From: Synchiropus splendidus
Taxonomy: Eukaryota > Chordata > Actinopteri > Syngnathiformes > Callionymidae
Direction of reading: 5' to 3'
NCBI RefSeq assembly: GCF_027744825.2
Contig: NW_026527058.1
Coordinates: forward strand, 124,001 to 188,000
DNA: 64,000 nt
Positions 1 to 10,294 of the stretch are shown here, one piece after another (position 1 is the first letter of the stretch; every line of letters starts with the position of its first letter). Under the pieces are notes generated by a model. That model saw only the letters and a program-made list of their open reading frames with translations, ran no database searches and was not told where the DNA came from. The position numbers and the translations under genes are program-made.

Positions 1-159
1 TTTAGACTGCCCAGCTATGTGTATTTTGATTGATTTGATTGTCTGAATAGCCATTCAGACCCAGCTGTGTGTAGAGGGGAAACTTTCTCTCCCTTGTTCT
101 TGTCAGTGTTCTCATGTAGTCTCTTTGACAAACACACCAAAAATGAGCTCCAGAAGGTT

Positions 160-349
160 TACAGTACATGCCTAACAAGCCCGCCAAGTATGGCATCAAA
201 ATATGGGTGGCCTGTGAAGCAAAATCTAGCTATGCCGGGAATATGCACGTATACAGTGGAAAGCTACCTGGAGGAGCAGCCGAGAAGAGTCAGGGGATGC
301 GTGTGGTGCTGGAGATGAATAAAGGGCTGCAATGTCATAAAATCACGTG
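160..349 (+). pseudogene. piggyBac transposase fragment (DDE core, PGBD4-like)
   Basis: A continuous frame of about 60 residues beginning QYMPNKPAKYGIKIWVA and running through KSQGMRVVLEM matches the conserved core of piggyBac-family (DDE_Tnp_1_7) transposases, which cut and paste DNA at TTAA sites. The frame ends at a TGA at about 347. The sequence upstream of 160 does not continue the family, and the sequence downstream to 488 lacks the rest of the catalytic domain, so this is a dead internal fragment. It belongs with the C-terminal tail at 488-695. Family assignment is from recall of conserved motifs. Confidence 0.85.
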
Positions 350-487
350 ACGTCACATTTACATTTACATCCTATCGCCTTGGAGATGAACTGCAGAATA
401 GAAAGCTGAACAGCGGGAACAGTCAGAAAAAATAAGCCAGAACTTCCCAAGGAAATTCTGAAGGTGCAGGGCAGACCTCTGCATTGC

Positions 488-695
488 TCAATATTTGCTC
501 AAACGGAACCGACGTCGGCTTTTCCTGGAAGAACTTAGCAAAGCAGTTGTCACTCCCAAGCTGCAGAGTCGAGCCAGGCCACCTCGATGCCCAGCAACTG
601 CCGTCATTGAAAAGGTCAAGCTCACATCACCCAACCAATCTGCAATGGATGCATTGGATACAATTGTGAAGAAACGGAAAAGATGCCAGATCTGA
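488..695 (+). pseudogene. piggyBac transposase C-terminal tail fragment
   Basis: The frame contains [19 protein letters not shown] and ends KKRKRCQI-stop. This resembles the C-terminal tail of fish PGBD4-like transposases, where a hydrophobic LFLEELG-x-LVTP segment precedes a basic Cys-containing end. It is separated from the core fragment at 160-349 by about 140 bp without family similarity, so the Cys-rich and middle regions were lost. A near-identical 221-bp copy (512-732) recurs at 1,706-1,926. Confidence 0.7.
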
Positions 696-740
696 CAGTA
701 AAACAAGTACCTGTTTTGTGAAATGCAAGAATAACATCTG

Positions 741-1375
741 TTACATTCTGTCCATTATGTGGAGAGCATTGAACAAGATGAACATTGAAAAATGGGGCAG
801 ATATGGTACCAGAGCATCCTGGACTGCTTTGACCTTCGCTGACATTGGATGCAGGCCTGTCCTGTCCACTTGATTACTCAAGAATGTTACTTTGTTTTCC
901 ATGAACTGACGCTTGCTCCGTTTCAACCACAGCCCTTTATCCTCCAACCTCTGCAGCACTTCGTTGAGTGTTTGCAGATGCTGTCATCTCTTCCTCTCAA
1001 TATAATGTCCTCTAAATACACTGCCACATTTGCCATACCTTGAAGTACATTCTCCATGGTGCGTTGGAAAATAGCAGGACTGGAGTTTACTCCAAAAGGC
1101 AGACGTGTATATGTAAAAAGACCTTTGTGAGTGCTGACACTCACAAACTTCCTTGATTCCTCTTCAAGGACTATTTGCTGATATGCATGGCTCATATTGA
1201 GTTTTGTGAACTTCTGTCCCCCTGCCAGGCTTGACATCATATCCTCCATTCTTGGAATCGGATGCTGTTCGGTCGTGGAGACTTTGAAGTTCCATTTCCA
1301 CTTTTCTTTTAATGGCAAATGAAACCGACCTGGGTTTGTAAAATAAGGGTGTGAGAGAGTAGAAGCATACACCAA
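741..1375 (-). pseudogene. Ty3/gypsy reverse transcriptase fragment, catalytically dead
   Basis: Minus-strand frames read HPIPRMEDMMSSLAGGQKF, then LPFGVNSSPAIFQRTMENVL, then a VYLEDIIL box, typical of a Ty3/gypsy (K02A2.6-like) reverse transcriptase palm. The continuation (LQRLEDKGLWLKRSK, QVDRTGLHPMSAKVKAVQDA) is in another frame, so there is a frameshift near 945. Two catalytic aspartates are altered: the first motif reads KLNMSHAY where the family has KLDMSHAY, and the YLDD box reads YLED. The fragment ends where the inverted repeat at 1,376 begins. It is unrelated in detail to the chromovirus at the window end. Confidence 0.85.
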
Positions 1376-1640
1376 AATGTCAAACCTGTATTGCTTTATG
1401 GTCCCCCGGAGGTAATAAAACCCCTCCCGCCCCTTTTTTATATAAAAAAGAAATTAAAATAACAACCCCTCCCCCTTTTTATATCAAAAAGTAATTAAAA
1501 TAATACCCCTCTCCCTTTTTTATGTCAAAAGGAAATTAAAATAGTAACCACCCCGCTTGTTTTATGACAGGAAGGGGAATAATTAACCCTATCCTACCTT
1601 GTTTTATAACTGGAAGGAAAATAACGAAGGGAGGGGTTTG
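1376..1640. repeat. Left inverted repeat of a 43-kb block (candidate Polinton TIR)
   Basis: Starting at TGTCAAACCTGTAT and GGTCCCCCGGAGGTAATAAAA, this stretch is the reverse complement of about 44,640-44,830 with minor changes over roughly 150 bp. Inside are several 50-60-bp sub-repeats, each a C-rich stretch followed by a T-run, TATAT or TATGTCAAAA, and an AATTAAAAT core. I infer it is one terminal inverted repeat of the Polinton that carries copies A/B and gene X. I could not find a convincing 6-bp target duplication at the two outer edges. Confidence 0.55.
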
Positions 1641-1662
1641 GACAGCTGTATAAATATCACCC

Positions 1663-1663
<1 letters not shown>

Positions 1664-1705
<42 letters not shown>
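1664..1705. repeat. (TA)n microsatellite
   Basis: About 20 TA dinucleotides directly precede the second piggyBac tail. Confidence 0.95.
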
Positions 1706-2058
<353 letters not shown>

Positions 2059-2060
2059 TC

Positions 2061-2925
2061 ATGTAGGGCTCAAAGAATGGGGCTTCTATGTGACTTTACC
2101 ATCAAACGCCAGTGCAAAAGTTTTTAAAGACAACTCAATTGGTACTTTCCGCATTTAGCACAACATATCGATTTAAACGGAAAATGGGAGGTTGCTTTGA
2201 CGGAGATTACATACCCTCACACGTGGCATAATATTCCAGAGGATACGTCGTCATTTTACTGGAAACCAAACCATAGAGGAGCTGACTCCAACACCAACAC
2301 GGCTGCTCCGAGAGGATCAGATTCAGATGGTAACACGTCGCGGCTTCATAAAGATGAATTTCATAGAGCCATGGCGAGACTTTGGGCTCCGGATCCTGAC
2401 GCCAGCGCCTCAGCTCAGAGGAAAAAAGACGGTTGGATATTACAGCTCACTTAATCAGATTACAACCGAGATGGAGCAAACTTTAAAAAAAAAACAATGA
2501 GAATATACGCTTCCTGTTTGACCGTGCACGGCAAAACATTGATCTTCAAGGAGACAGTCAGAACCTAGTGCTTTTTAACTCGCCTTTGGCTTACATGTTA
2601 GGTGTAGATCCTGCTAATTGCATCATTTATTGCGAGTTCAGAGCGCCCCATCCTGTTGATTTAAAAGTGGGGTTTTACCATCTCTACTGACGTTGTAAGA
2701 CCGCAGCTTGTAGGGGATGCATATGCACCGCTTTTAAGAACGGTGGAAATCAAGGGTAGTTACTCAGATATAATCACACAGCATTTTAACCCTGCTTACT
2801 ATTTACCGGTTGCCAAGAACCATATTGAAAATATTCAGACACAAATTAAACCAGATCTTAACAAACCAGTCAATTTTACATTTGGAAAGGTGGTGTTGAC
2901 TCTACACTTTAGACCTGTTACTTGA
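2061..2925 (+). pseudogene. Polinton penton (minor capsid) protein, copy A, broken
   Basis: Homologous over its length to the intact penton at 49,892-50,833; shared blocks include EITYPHTWHNIPEDT, the SNTNTA linker and the ending PVNFTFGKVV. Penton is the single jelly-roll protein at the capsid vertices. Lesions seen by comparing the two copies: the second codon is TAG, a short deletion near 2,150 puts a TAG in frame, about 70 bp are missing near 2,430, and 8 bp are missing near 2,690. Four reading-frame blocks remain. It precedes the basic protein and capsid remnants in the usual Polinton order. Confidence 0.85.
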
Positions 2926-3027
2926 GAGGATATTATATAGCCCTTGCATCGACGTCTGGAAATTCATTGATCACAACAACACCAAAGGGATAACCAGCCT
3001 TTGCAGACCAAGTCAAAAACAAACACA

Positions 3028-3228
3028 ATGGTTCATGCAGGCTTAAGAGACGACCCGCACAGAGTTGTACAATATTATGAAAAACAGGTGGGCGGAGAGC
3101 TACCCGGTTTTGACGGTGCCCCGGTTATGTACGGACGAGGCATCGGTTCCCTCTTCTCAAAAATGTTTCGGTTTATATCACCTTTGTTGAAAAGAGGTAT
3201 CGCCATAGTAGCCGCGATCAGCGATTGA
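3028..3228 (+). pseudogene. Basic virion protein, copy A, truncated and fused into capsid remnant
   Basis: The first 60 residues (MVHAGLRDDPHRVVQYYEK, RGIGSLFSKMFRF, LLKRGIAI) match the intact 145-residue protein at 50,938-51,375. Then about 395 bp are missing compared with copy C. The deletion removes the Lys/Arg-rich C-terminus and the start of the major capsid gene. The frame runs 21 bp into capsid sequence and stops at 3,228. Confidence 0.85.
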
Positions 3229-4383
3229 GTTTTTTATACCAGGAGACGGCGAAAAGTATCTAGACCTAAACGACACCCTTCTACTCGTGCGTGCAAGAAT
3301 TACTAACGCCGATGGCACACCGCTGGCTAACGACGCAGCAGTCGGTCTCATCAATTATCCTCTAAACACAATCTTTGACCAGTGCGATGTGGTTCTGGGG
3401 GATCGGATGATTTCGCAGTCCAGTTCCACTCACCCGTACAGAGCTATGATCGAAACACTTCTCAACTTTTCAGGCGACACTCTTAAAACACAGTTTAGCG
3501 CCGGCCTTTTTTACCAAGACACACCTGGGTCGGTTGACTCGATCATCACTGTAAACGGTCCCAACGCAGGCCTTAATAAACGGGCTGAGTTCACGAGCAG
3601 GTCCAGAGAAGTACATCTTCTCAGTCCTCTGCACAGCGACATATTTTTCTGTGAGAGACTGTTATTAAACTCGGTCGATTTAAGAATTAAACTCACCAGG
3701 GCGAATGATGCCTTCTGCCTGACCGGACCTCGCAACTCCACCTTTCGTCTGAAAATCCTTGGCACCTCTCTGTTTGTGAAGAAAGTCACTGTTTCACCAG
3801 CTGTGAGAATACGTCATGCAGCGGGTTTGTTAAAAGGAAATGCTCTCTACCCCCTCTCACGAGTCAACGTAAAAACATACTCCATTCCAGAGAACTCGAG
3901 AATATGTACCCAGGAGAGTTTATTTCTGGGTTCAAGACCTAAATCCGTGGTTTTAGGGATGGTGCGTCATGAGGCATTTTCCGGTAGGAAAGATCTCTGC
4001 CCGTTCAACATGAATATCTAGCCCTCTGTCAGGACGGTCGACAGATCCCCGCTAAAGCTTTTCAACCTCAGTTTAACAACGGTATGGCGGTCAAAGAGTT
4101 TTATAACATGATTCTAGCTACAGGAAGACATTTGAAGTATCTAAGCATTGACCGCGAAGGTTTTAACAGCGGATATTCGCTGTTTGCATTTAATCTCAAT
4201 CCAGCCGATGACAACGACGCTCTCTCAGCTGTCTCAAAAGGGAATTTAAGACTGGAGATGAGATTCAGAGTTGCTTCACCAAACACCCTAACACTGATTG
4301 TGTACGCTTGTTATGATTCCATTCTGGAGATTGATGCAAAAAGACAAGTGCTGGTGGACTATTATTATAAAAGTTATGGATAG
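3207..4383 (+). pseudogene. Polinton major capsid protein (double jelly-roll), copy A, broken
   Basis: Matches the copy C capsid gene from about codon 38 on; visible blocks are VRARITNADGTPLANDAAVG, NYPLNTIFDQCDVVLGDRM and the C-terminal ILEIDAKRQVLVDYYYKSYG. This family is the hexon-like capsid shell protein (relatives are often annotated as F54H12.2-like). The N-terminus was removed by the deletion at 3,207. A 12-bp deletion near 3,224 and a 16-bp deletion near 4,010 are further losses; the second shifts the frame into a stop at 4,021. The last 100 residues remain open from 4,084 and overlap the protease start. Confidence 0.88.
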
Positions 4384-4918
4384 TCTCCAGTTACAGAGGC
4401 TGCTGAGAGGTCTCATGGGCGACACATTTTACGGTGTGTGGCCGTCGGATAAGTTGCCTCAATTGACACAACCCCTCAGACTGCCTGCATATTTCATCGT
4501 CAACACACATCCGGCACATAAACCAGAAGTGCACTGGCTGGCTTTAACTCTCAAAGAAGACGGGAGAACAACTTTCTTTGACTCGTTTGGAATGGGGCCC
4601 TACTTTGCACATTACCCTGAAAATATTTTAAAGTTCCTCAAGAAACATTCAGAGGTCATCAAGTACAACAATGGTCAACTACAGCACCCTCTATCGTTTG
4701 TATGTGGTCATCATTGCGTCTTCTACCTCTGTCATCGTGCTAGAGGGCTGTCTATCGGAGAAGTATTAAGTCTATACAGTGACGATAACTTAAAAAACGA
4801 CCTCATGCTATACAACTTTGTGAAAGGACATCAACAATGTCTAAAAAGATGTGCACACTGTCCATGGAAACAACAAAACTGTTCTCTTCTGTATTTTAAA
4901 GACTATTGTAACGTGTGA
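4376..4918 (+). CDS. Polinton/adenain-type cysteine protease, intact, 180 aa
   Basis: This maturation protease cleaves virion precursor proteins; the family is related to adenovirus adenain and Ulp1-like peptidases. The start ATG lies 8 bp before the end of the capsid frame (overlap ATGGATAG), as in copy C. Residues fitting the adenain active site are visible: His53 in VHWLAL, Asp69 in TTFFDSFG, Gln103 and Cys110 in SFVCGHHC. The Gln-to-Cys spacing of seven equals that of adenain. A Cys-rich C-terminus (CLKRCAHCPWKQQNC) follows. No stop or frameshift interrupts it, unlike its neighbours and unlike the copy C homologue, which has a 4-bp deletion and a nonsense codon. I infer it is intact but probably not in a functional virus. 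AATAAA follows at 4,975. Confidence 0.9.
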   Translation: MDSLQLQRLLRGLMGDTFYGVWPSDKLPQLTQPLRLPAYFIVNTHPAHKPEVHWLALTLKEDGRTTFFDSFGMGPYFAHYPENILKFLKKHSEVIKYNNGQLQHPLSFVCGHHCVFYLCHRARGLSIGEVLSLYSDDNLKNDLMLYNFVKGHQQCLKRCAHCPWKQQNCSLLYFKDYCNV

Positions 4919-4974
4919 CTAATCTTATTGTGCGTGTGTGTATTTAAAAAAAATCTGTAATCTCATGGTAATTC

Positions 4975-4980
4975 AATAAA
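4975..4980 (+). terminator. AATAAA poly(A) signal for the copy A plus-strand genes
   Basis: AATAAA 57 bp after the protease stop, in the gap between the convergent gene blocks. The same site is kept in copy C at 53,301. Confidence 0.6.
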
Positions 4981-5025
4981 ACATTTCTTTGATGAAAAGA
5001 CAATAACTGTGTACAAGACAATTAT

Positions 5026-5826
5026 TCAGGAAACCCATCGAGGTGTTAGAGACAATTTCTTCCCTTTGGTCACTACACGCGTCAAGCGTCGTTGAGGTGT
5101 CACTTTAGGGTCCTTTGGGTCGGGAGACCAGCTCTCAGCTATACTTTTCTTTCGTAAGATAGAAAAGTATAGAAAAAGTATAAAAGTATAGAAGAATTCA
5201 ATTTAAGTCTCTGATATTGAGCCCTCGATTCAGGATTGGACAGCAGTGTGAGAGGCATTTTAGCTTTAATAATGTGACGAGAAACTCGGACCATCCCTCA
5301 GGTAACGAAGAACTTGTTTTCTTATACGGTAGGGAAAGGTACTTGAATATATCGATCACATGAGAGCCTTTTACAGCACTTCCTTCATACATAAATTCAC
5401 CATTCATATTCCAACCACCACCGTCTTTGGATATCCTCTGGATAATGTATTCAGCATTTCTTCGAGCTTTTGACGGAAGGCTATTTAGAATATCCTTACC
5501 CAAGTCATCTGTTACAGTGGGTGTTTTTAGAACACTTTCGACACGACTGTCAGAGTCGTGGGGATGATCGCTGACTCCATCTCATTGTAAAGTCAGAGTT
5601 ACTCTCCTTTGGTCTCTCTGATCCTCTTTAGTAAAGGTTAATTATCTCTGCAATCGAGCATTATACTTTTTTATCTTCTCATACGAGTTAGACTGAGAAT
5701 CATTTAGAATGGTCCTCATCTTCTCATTCAATTCATCTTTGGCAGTTTCACGGATGTCGGTGGTTGGACGTCATAACTGGATAATTTGCTGAGGAAAGAC
5801 GAGATACATTTTCTGGACAGTCTTCA
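5026..5826 (-). pseudogene. Conserved Polinton hypothetical protein, copy A, broken
   Basis: Homologue of 8,720-9,298 and 53,352-54,116. The best-preserved block is GKDILNSLPSKARRNAEYII followed by GGGWNMNGEFMYEG and KGSHVIDIFKYLSLPYKK. The frame is shifted between the N-terminal part (5,540-5,826) and this block, and again at its C-terminal end, where an AT-rich duplication near 5,155-5,190 has been added. The protein recurs in all three copies at the start of the minus-strand operon-like block, so it is a genuine Polinton gene. I do not know its function; an Arg/Lys-rich C-terminus fits a nucleic-acid-binding virion component. Confidence 0.75.
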
Positions 5827-5833
5827 TCGTGTT

Positions 5834-6156
5834 TTACTTCTTTACAAGTCGTCCTATTAGATTTCCAATGATTGGAACAGCTGCCGATAGCAACGGCAAC
5901 AGCTTTTTAAGAATCCTTCACGCTTCACGCACACTTTTTTATTAGCCAAGAGTCTGATGTTTTTCTTCTGTTTTTTCAGTTTTTTGAACTGAGCCTGCGA
6001 CAATGGTACAGTCCCCTTCAAAACATTCAGGGCGATCTCACCGAGAGCTTGAATAAAGTCCCGAGAACTATGCATCAAAATGTCTTTACGTTTCTTTGAA
6101 GGAGCATGCTATAGTTCCTTAAGTAAACCCGCGTTTCTTTTTATACGCACTGACAT
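5834..6156 (-). pseudogene. PX-like small virion protein, copy A, frame-disrupted
   Basis: Homologue of 9,305-9,649. The central block SRDFIQALGEIALNVLKGTV and the lysine run KKLKKQKKN are intact, but the frame is lost around the Gly-Gly/hydrophobic tail, where bases are missing relative to copy B. The tail codons for GNLI plus a short Lys-ending extension are still visible before TAA at 5,834. The layout of a basic segment followed by GG and a hydrophobic end resembles adenovirus core protein X, hence the label. Confidence 0.7.
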
Positions 6157-6159
6157 AAC

Positions 6160-6846
6160 TTAAGCAGACGTTTTTGGTATGGACACAGTGTGACGTTGAT
6201 GAGGAAGTATCCCAGTCCTTAGTCTGTAGCGTTCTGGACATGAGGGTGTTAGATCAACAATTAAGTACCCGTGAGCGCCAGCTGTAACATCTTCAAAGAT
6301 TTCTAGAAAGAAAGCTCTTTGAGACAGGTAAACCTGTTGAGCAACAACTTTTATCTACATTTTATCGCGAGGATTCTTAAACAATACAAAGTAATTGATA
6401 TTCAGACTAATAGTACGACTATATTTACCACGATGAAATAAGTTTTGCGTAAGCATTATAACACTCATATTTTTATGATGTCTCTACTGTGTAAAAATGC
6501 CTCAGGGTTTTCAGAAGTTTCAAAAATAACATTGTCAAGAATAATCAAATGTTTTCTATCAGAAGGAAATAGATCTTCATTTTCAAAAGATTCAGGTAAA
6601 CCTTCAATGAATTTGATATTTTTATTCATCTTTTGCAATTCACTGTACAAAGGTTGAAAAGAAGTATAAATCCGTACAATATTTACATTGACATCATCCA
6701 TTACATTTTTTTCAAGTCCACACAATTTTCAAGTATACATTTTACAAAATGGGTCTTTCCTGACCCTGATGGTCCCACCACTAGACATGAAAATGGTGTT
6801 TTCAAATGTGGATCGAAATTAATTTCTTCGATAATGACCCCTCATC
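6160..6846 (-). pseudogene. Packaging ATPase (FtsK/HerA type), copy A, broken
   Basis: The Walker A motif GPSGSGKT (minus strand, near 6,765) and the HLIILDNV Walker B region (near 6,545) are visible; copies B and C read LIILDD. Polinton ATPases translocate DNA into the capsid. The position of the start codon seen in copy B reads ATC instead of ATG, an insertion after ILENC shifts the frame at about 6,715, and a stop lies in the KMQIK region at about 6,356. The C-terminus near 6,160 keeps the PKTSA ending shared with copy C. Confidence 0.85.
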
Positions 6847-6856
6847 CACCCTAAAC

Positions 6857-8720
6857 TCAGAACCCGAAAGGTTTGGTTGTCCCATCCGAAAATAATCGCC
6901 TCTTATCGTACACGACCCGGAGTTTTTTAATAACTGATCTGTTTTTTACTGCGATGTTCTTTTTATCCCTCTCAATGTTGTGTTGGCAGGTCTCAAGCAC
7001 CCCATCAGGTGAATTCTGCAAATAGCCCTCTACAGACGGAGTCAAAGTTTATCCGCTCACAAGATTCTTTTGTTTGCGTGATACCTTTAATTTTAATCAC
7101 AACCTTCTTCTGTCCTTTGTTCCTATAAGCTTACGACCTAGGACCCGCCGAAACAAAGTCCTTGATGCTATCCCCGTCGAGTTCATCAGTCAGATCACCG
7201 AGATAGTTACCTAATTTTAAAGGCGTCTTGCCGTCTTTCACCACATATATCAAGCTGTCTGTGTCAACATAGAGAACATTCTCCTGCAATTTCTCCATGT
7301 AACTGTACAACGTCAGACGAGCATAAGTAGTGGTAAAAGCTCTGATAAAAACATTGCTGCATTTACCGGGAGGGTAGAGACCCTTGAAACGCCACTGGAT
7401 CACAACTTTTTTTGTCATCCAGCACGTTAAAGTAGCTGACCTCGTATTTCCCTGAAAACAAGAAACTGAAAAACTCGTTGGGGTCTGACACTACAGAAAC
7501 CTGAGACATGTTCTCTTTCTGATAAAACTTGCCCCACAGGCTATTAATTCAAGCCTTAGCCACCTGTCTCTTTGCTGGGTTGTGACAAATCTTATCAGCG
7601 CAAAGCAAAATCCCCTGATGGGCTTGATAATCCTCAATGTATTTGTCACGGCTTTCCTGATCAACGGCCTCAGCAGGGTAACCAGAAGCCTCCTGCTTGT
7701 CCTTCAGGAATGTACGGATGTAACCTGCGAAAATACAATTGCTAGATCTATCAAAATGCCATACTTCGATAATCTTGGCCACCTTGTATCCCTTGTCCAG
7801 AGCCTTGTTGAACTCAACCGTGACCCAGACCCCTGTCAAAACAAGTTCGTCATCATTATGCGTACAGTCACTGCCTTGAACATTACGACATGAACAGATA
7901 CTGCATAACGTGAAGTGTAATTTACCCCCGGTCCTCTGTAGGGTAAAACAGGTACATATAAACCCCGAGGAGGATAGACAACCGCCTTGATAAGACCGAA
8001 GTACTGTCTGGAATCCCCGAAGTCTTCGTGAATTATTCGGGGGTGACCTAGGAGGTAGGAGCACGTGCTGTTGACGTAAGGATACAGAGAGGTGACATCA
8101 GCGTCATAAACTTTTTCATCAGGCTTGGCCGTGTAACGCAGCTTTAAAGCGCTGGTTCTATCGCCGTAGAGGGCATTACGAGGGTTGAGAGGCTCAGGGG
8201 TGTCAAAATCTAAGAGAAAATCTCTGAGATCATCAAACGACTGTCGAAGCGAATGCCATTCGTGTTCCCAGATGGTAAAAAGACGCACCCCATGATCAGA
8301 CTTTAACGCCTGCTCTCTCTCCATCGTAGCAGAGTAGTATTCACCGTATGGTCTACCTCTTAACGGAAAAACTGCATGAGGGTCAACACATGAAGGACAA
8401 CCGTGGAATAAACATCCGTTAAACTCCCAGACCTGCGTAACACCGTCAACTTCAGGATAACCGTCAACAAAATACTGGCCAAACACCATCTCCCCACGGT
8501 TCAAGGCATGTTGTATGAAAATGCCCTGTCTGTGTGATTGTGCAGCCACTGGATGGAAGCATCTGAGAACCTCTTGTTACCGCTCGTTACATAATTGTTG
8601 GGACATGGCTAAATATCATGCATCCTCTGGCCAGAATGTCAACATCGTTTTTACAATAGTGAATAGCTTCACTCCTGAAATTGAAAGAATCCTCTATCAC
8701 GAGATAGAATTCGATTCGCT
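6857..8720 (-). pseudogene. polB: Protein-primed DNA polymerase B, copy A, C-terminal two thirds, broken
   Basis: Family B polymerase of the protein-primed type. Reading down the minus strand: exonuclease III motif YCKNDVDILARGC (about 8,655), the FNGCLFHGCPSC block (8,400), palm motif A DADVTSLYPYVN (8,085), motif B NSLWGKF (7,530) and motif C YVDTDSLIYV (7,255), ending PFGF-stop at 6,857. Motif C is intact here, unlike copy B. Breaks include a frameshift between ASIQWL and the next block near 8,555, a TGA at 7,548, a frameshift at a T-run near 7,415 and an 8-bp deletion near 7,035. The N-terminal third is absent: at about 8,720 the sequence jumps into copy B. Confidence 0.88.
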
Positions 8721-9298
8721 TAAGGATTGGACAGCTTTAATAATGTGACGAGAAACTCGGACCATCCCTCAGGTAATGAAGAACTTGTTTTCTCATACGG
8801 TAGGGAAAGGTACTTGAATATATCGATCACATGAGAGCCTTTTACAGCATTTCCTTCATACATAAATTCACCATTCATATTCCAACCGTCGCCGTTTTTG
8901 GATATCCTCCGGATAATGTGTTCAGCATTTCTTCGAGCTTTTGACGGAAGGCTATTTAGAATATCCTTACCCAGGTCATCTGTTACAGAGGGTGATTTTA
9001 GAACGCTTTCGACACGTCTGTCAGAGTCGAGGGGATGATCGCTGACTCCGTCTCGTTGTAAAGTCAGAGTTACTCTCCTTTGGTCTATCTGATCCTGTTT
9101 AGTAAAGGTTAAATATCTCTGCAATAGAGCATCGTAGTTTTTAATCTTCTCATACGAGTTTAACTGAGAATCATTTAGAATGGTCCTCATCTTCTCATTC
9201 AATTCATCTTTGGCAGTTTCACGGATGTCAGAGGTTGGACGTGATAACTGGTTAATTTGTCGAGGAGAGACGAGATACACTTTCTGGACAGTCTTCAT
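8720..9298 (-). CDS. Conserved Polinton hypothetical protein, copy B, 192 aa, C-terminus replaced
   Basis: An open frame starting MKTVQKVYLVSPRQINQLSR with charged, probably helical N-terminal sequence (RETAKDELNEKMRTILNDSQ) and the conserved GWNMNGEFMYEG core. It is the only uninterrupted version of this gene in the window. The C-terminal 60-70 residues present in copy C (basic, ending RWVS) are missing, because the frame runs into the junction with copy A polB near 8,720 after LLKLSNP. Function unknown. It is conserved in position downstream of the PX-like gene in all copies. Confidence 0.65.
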   Translation of the reverse strand: MKTVQKVYLVSPRQINQLSRPTSDIRETAKDELNEKMRTILNDSQLNSYEKIKNYDALLQRYLTFTKQDQIDQRRVTLTLQRDGVSDHPLDSDRRVESVLKSPSVTDDLGKDILNSLPSKARRNAEHIIRRISKNGDGWNMNGEFMYEGNAVKGSHVIDIFKYLSLPYEKTSSSLPEGWSEFLVTLLKLSNP

Positions 9299-9304
9299 AG
9301 CGTT

Positions 9305-9649
9305 TTACTTCTTTACAAGTCCTCATATTAGATTTCCAATTATTGGAACGGCAGCCGCTAGCAACGGCAACAGGAATCCACCCGATTGCTTTTTAAGAAT
9401 CCTTTGTTTACGCTTCAAGCATGCTTTTTTATTAGCCAAGAGTCTGATGTTTTTCTTCTGTTTTTTCAGTTTTTTTAACTGAGCCTGCGACAATGGTACA
9501 TTCCCCTTCAAAACATTCAGGGCGATCTCACCGAGAGCTTGAATGAAGTCCCGGGAACTACGTGTCAAAATGTCTTTACTCGTTTCTTGGTACGGAGCAT
9601 GGTATAGTTCCTTAAGTAAACGAGCGTTTCTTTTTATACGCGCTGACAT
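9305..9649 (-). pseudogene. PX-like small virion protein, copy B, near-intact (108 aa to an early stop)
   Basis: The frame starts MSARIKRNARLLKELYHAP and contains DFIQALGEIALNVLKGNVPL, a lysine-rich stretch and a tail with GGFLLPLLAAAVPIIGNLI. The short, very basic body followed by Gly-Gly and a hydrophobic helix resembles adenovirus core protein X, where the maturation protease cuts near a Gly-Gly. Copies A and C read Gly where copy B has TGA (9,323), so copy B loses a short Lys-ending extension that continued to TAA at 9,305. Whether the shortened form works is unknown. Confidence 0.75.
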
Positions 9650-9652
9650 AAC

Positions 9653-10270
9653 TCAAGCAGACGTTTTTGGTGTGTACACAGTGTGACGCTGATGAGGTAG
9701 TATCCCAGTCCTTAGTCTGCAGCGTTCTGGACAGGAGGGTGTTAGATCAACGATTAAGTACCCGTGAACGTCAGCTGTAGCATCTTCAAAGCTTTCTAGA
9801 AAGAAAGCTCTTTGAGACGGGTAAACAATACAGAGTAATTGCTATTCAGACTAATAGCACGACTATATTTACCGCGATGAAATAAGTTTTGCGTCAGCAA
9901 TATAACACTCATATTTTTATGATGTCTATACTGCGTAAAAATGCGAACAACCTCTGGGCTTTCAGACGCTTCAAAAATCGTCGTCAAGAATAATCAAATG
10001 TTTTCTATCAGAAGGAAATACATCTTCATTTTCAAAAGATTCAGGTAAACCTCCAATGAATTTGATATTTTTATTCATCTTTTGCAATTCACTGTACATA
10101 GGTTGAAAAGAAGTATAAATCCATACAATATTTATATTGACATCATCCATAACATGTTCACAATTTTCAAGTATACATTTTACAAAATGGGTCTTTCCCG
10201 ACCCCGACGGTCCCACCACTAAACATGAAAATGGTGTTTTCAAACGCGGATCGAAATTAATTCCTTCCAT
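9653..10270 (-). pseudogene. Packaging ATPase, copy B, broken
   Basis: Starts MEGINFDPRLKTPFSCLVVG and keeps Walker A GPSGSGKT (residues about 20-27) and Walker B LIILDD. A small deletion directly after the Walker B motif (about 9,975-9,985) shifts the frame; a second open block contains VVRIFTQYRHHKNMSVILL and the sensor-like LTQNLFHRGKYSR. About 59 bp present in copies A and C (the NPRDKMQIK region) are deleted near 9,823. It sits between the PX-like gene and polB, as in copy A. Confidence 0.85.
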
Positions 10271-10294
10271 AATGACCCCTCATCCACTCAAAAA

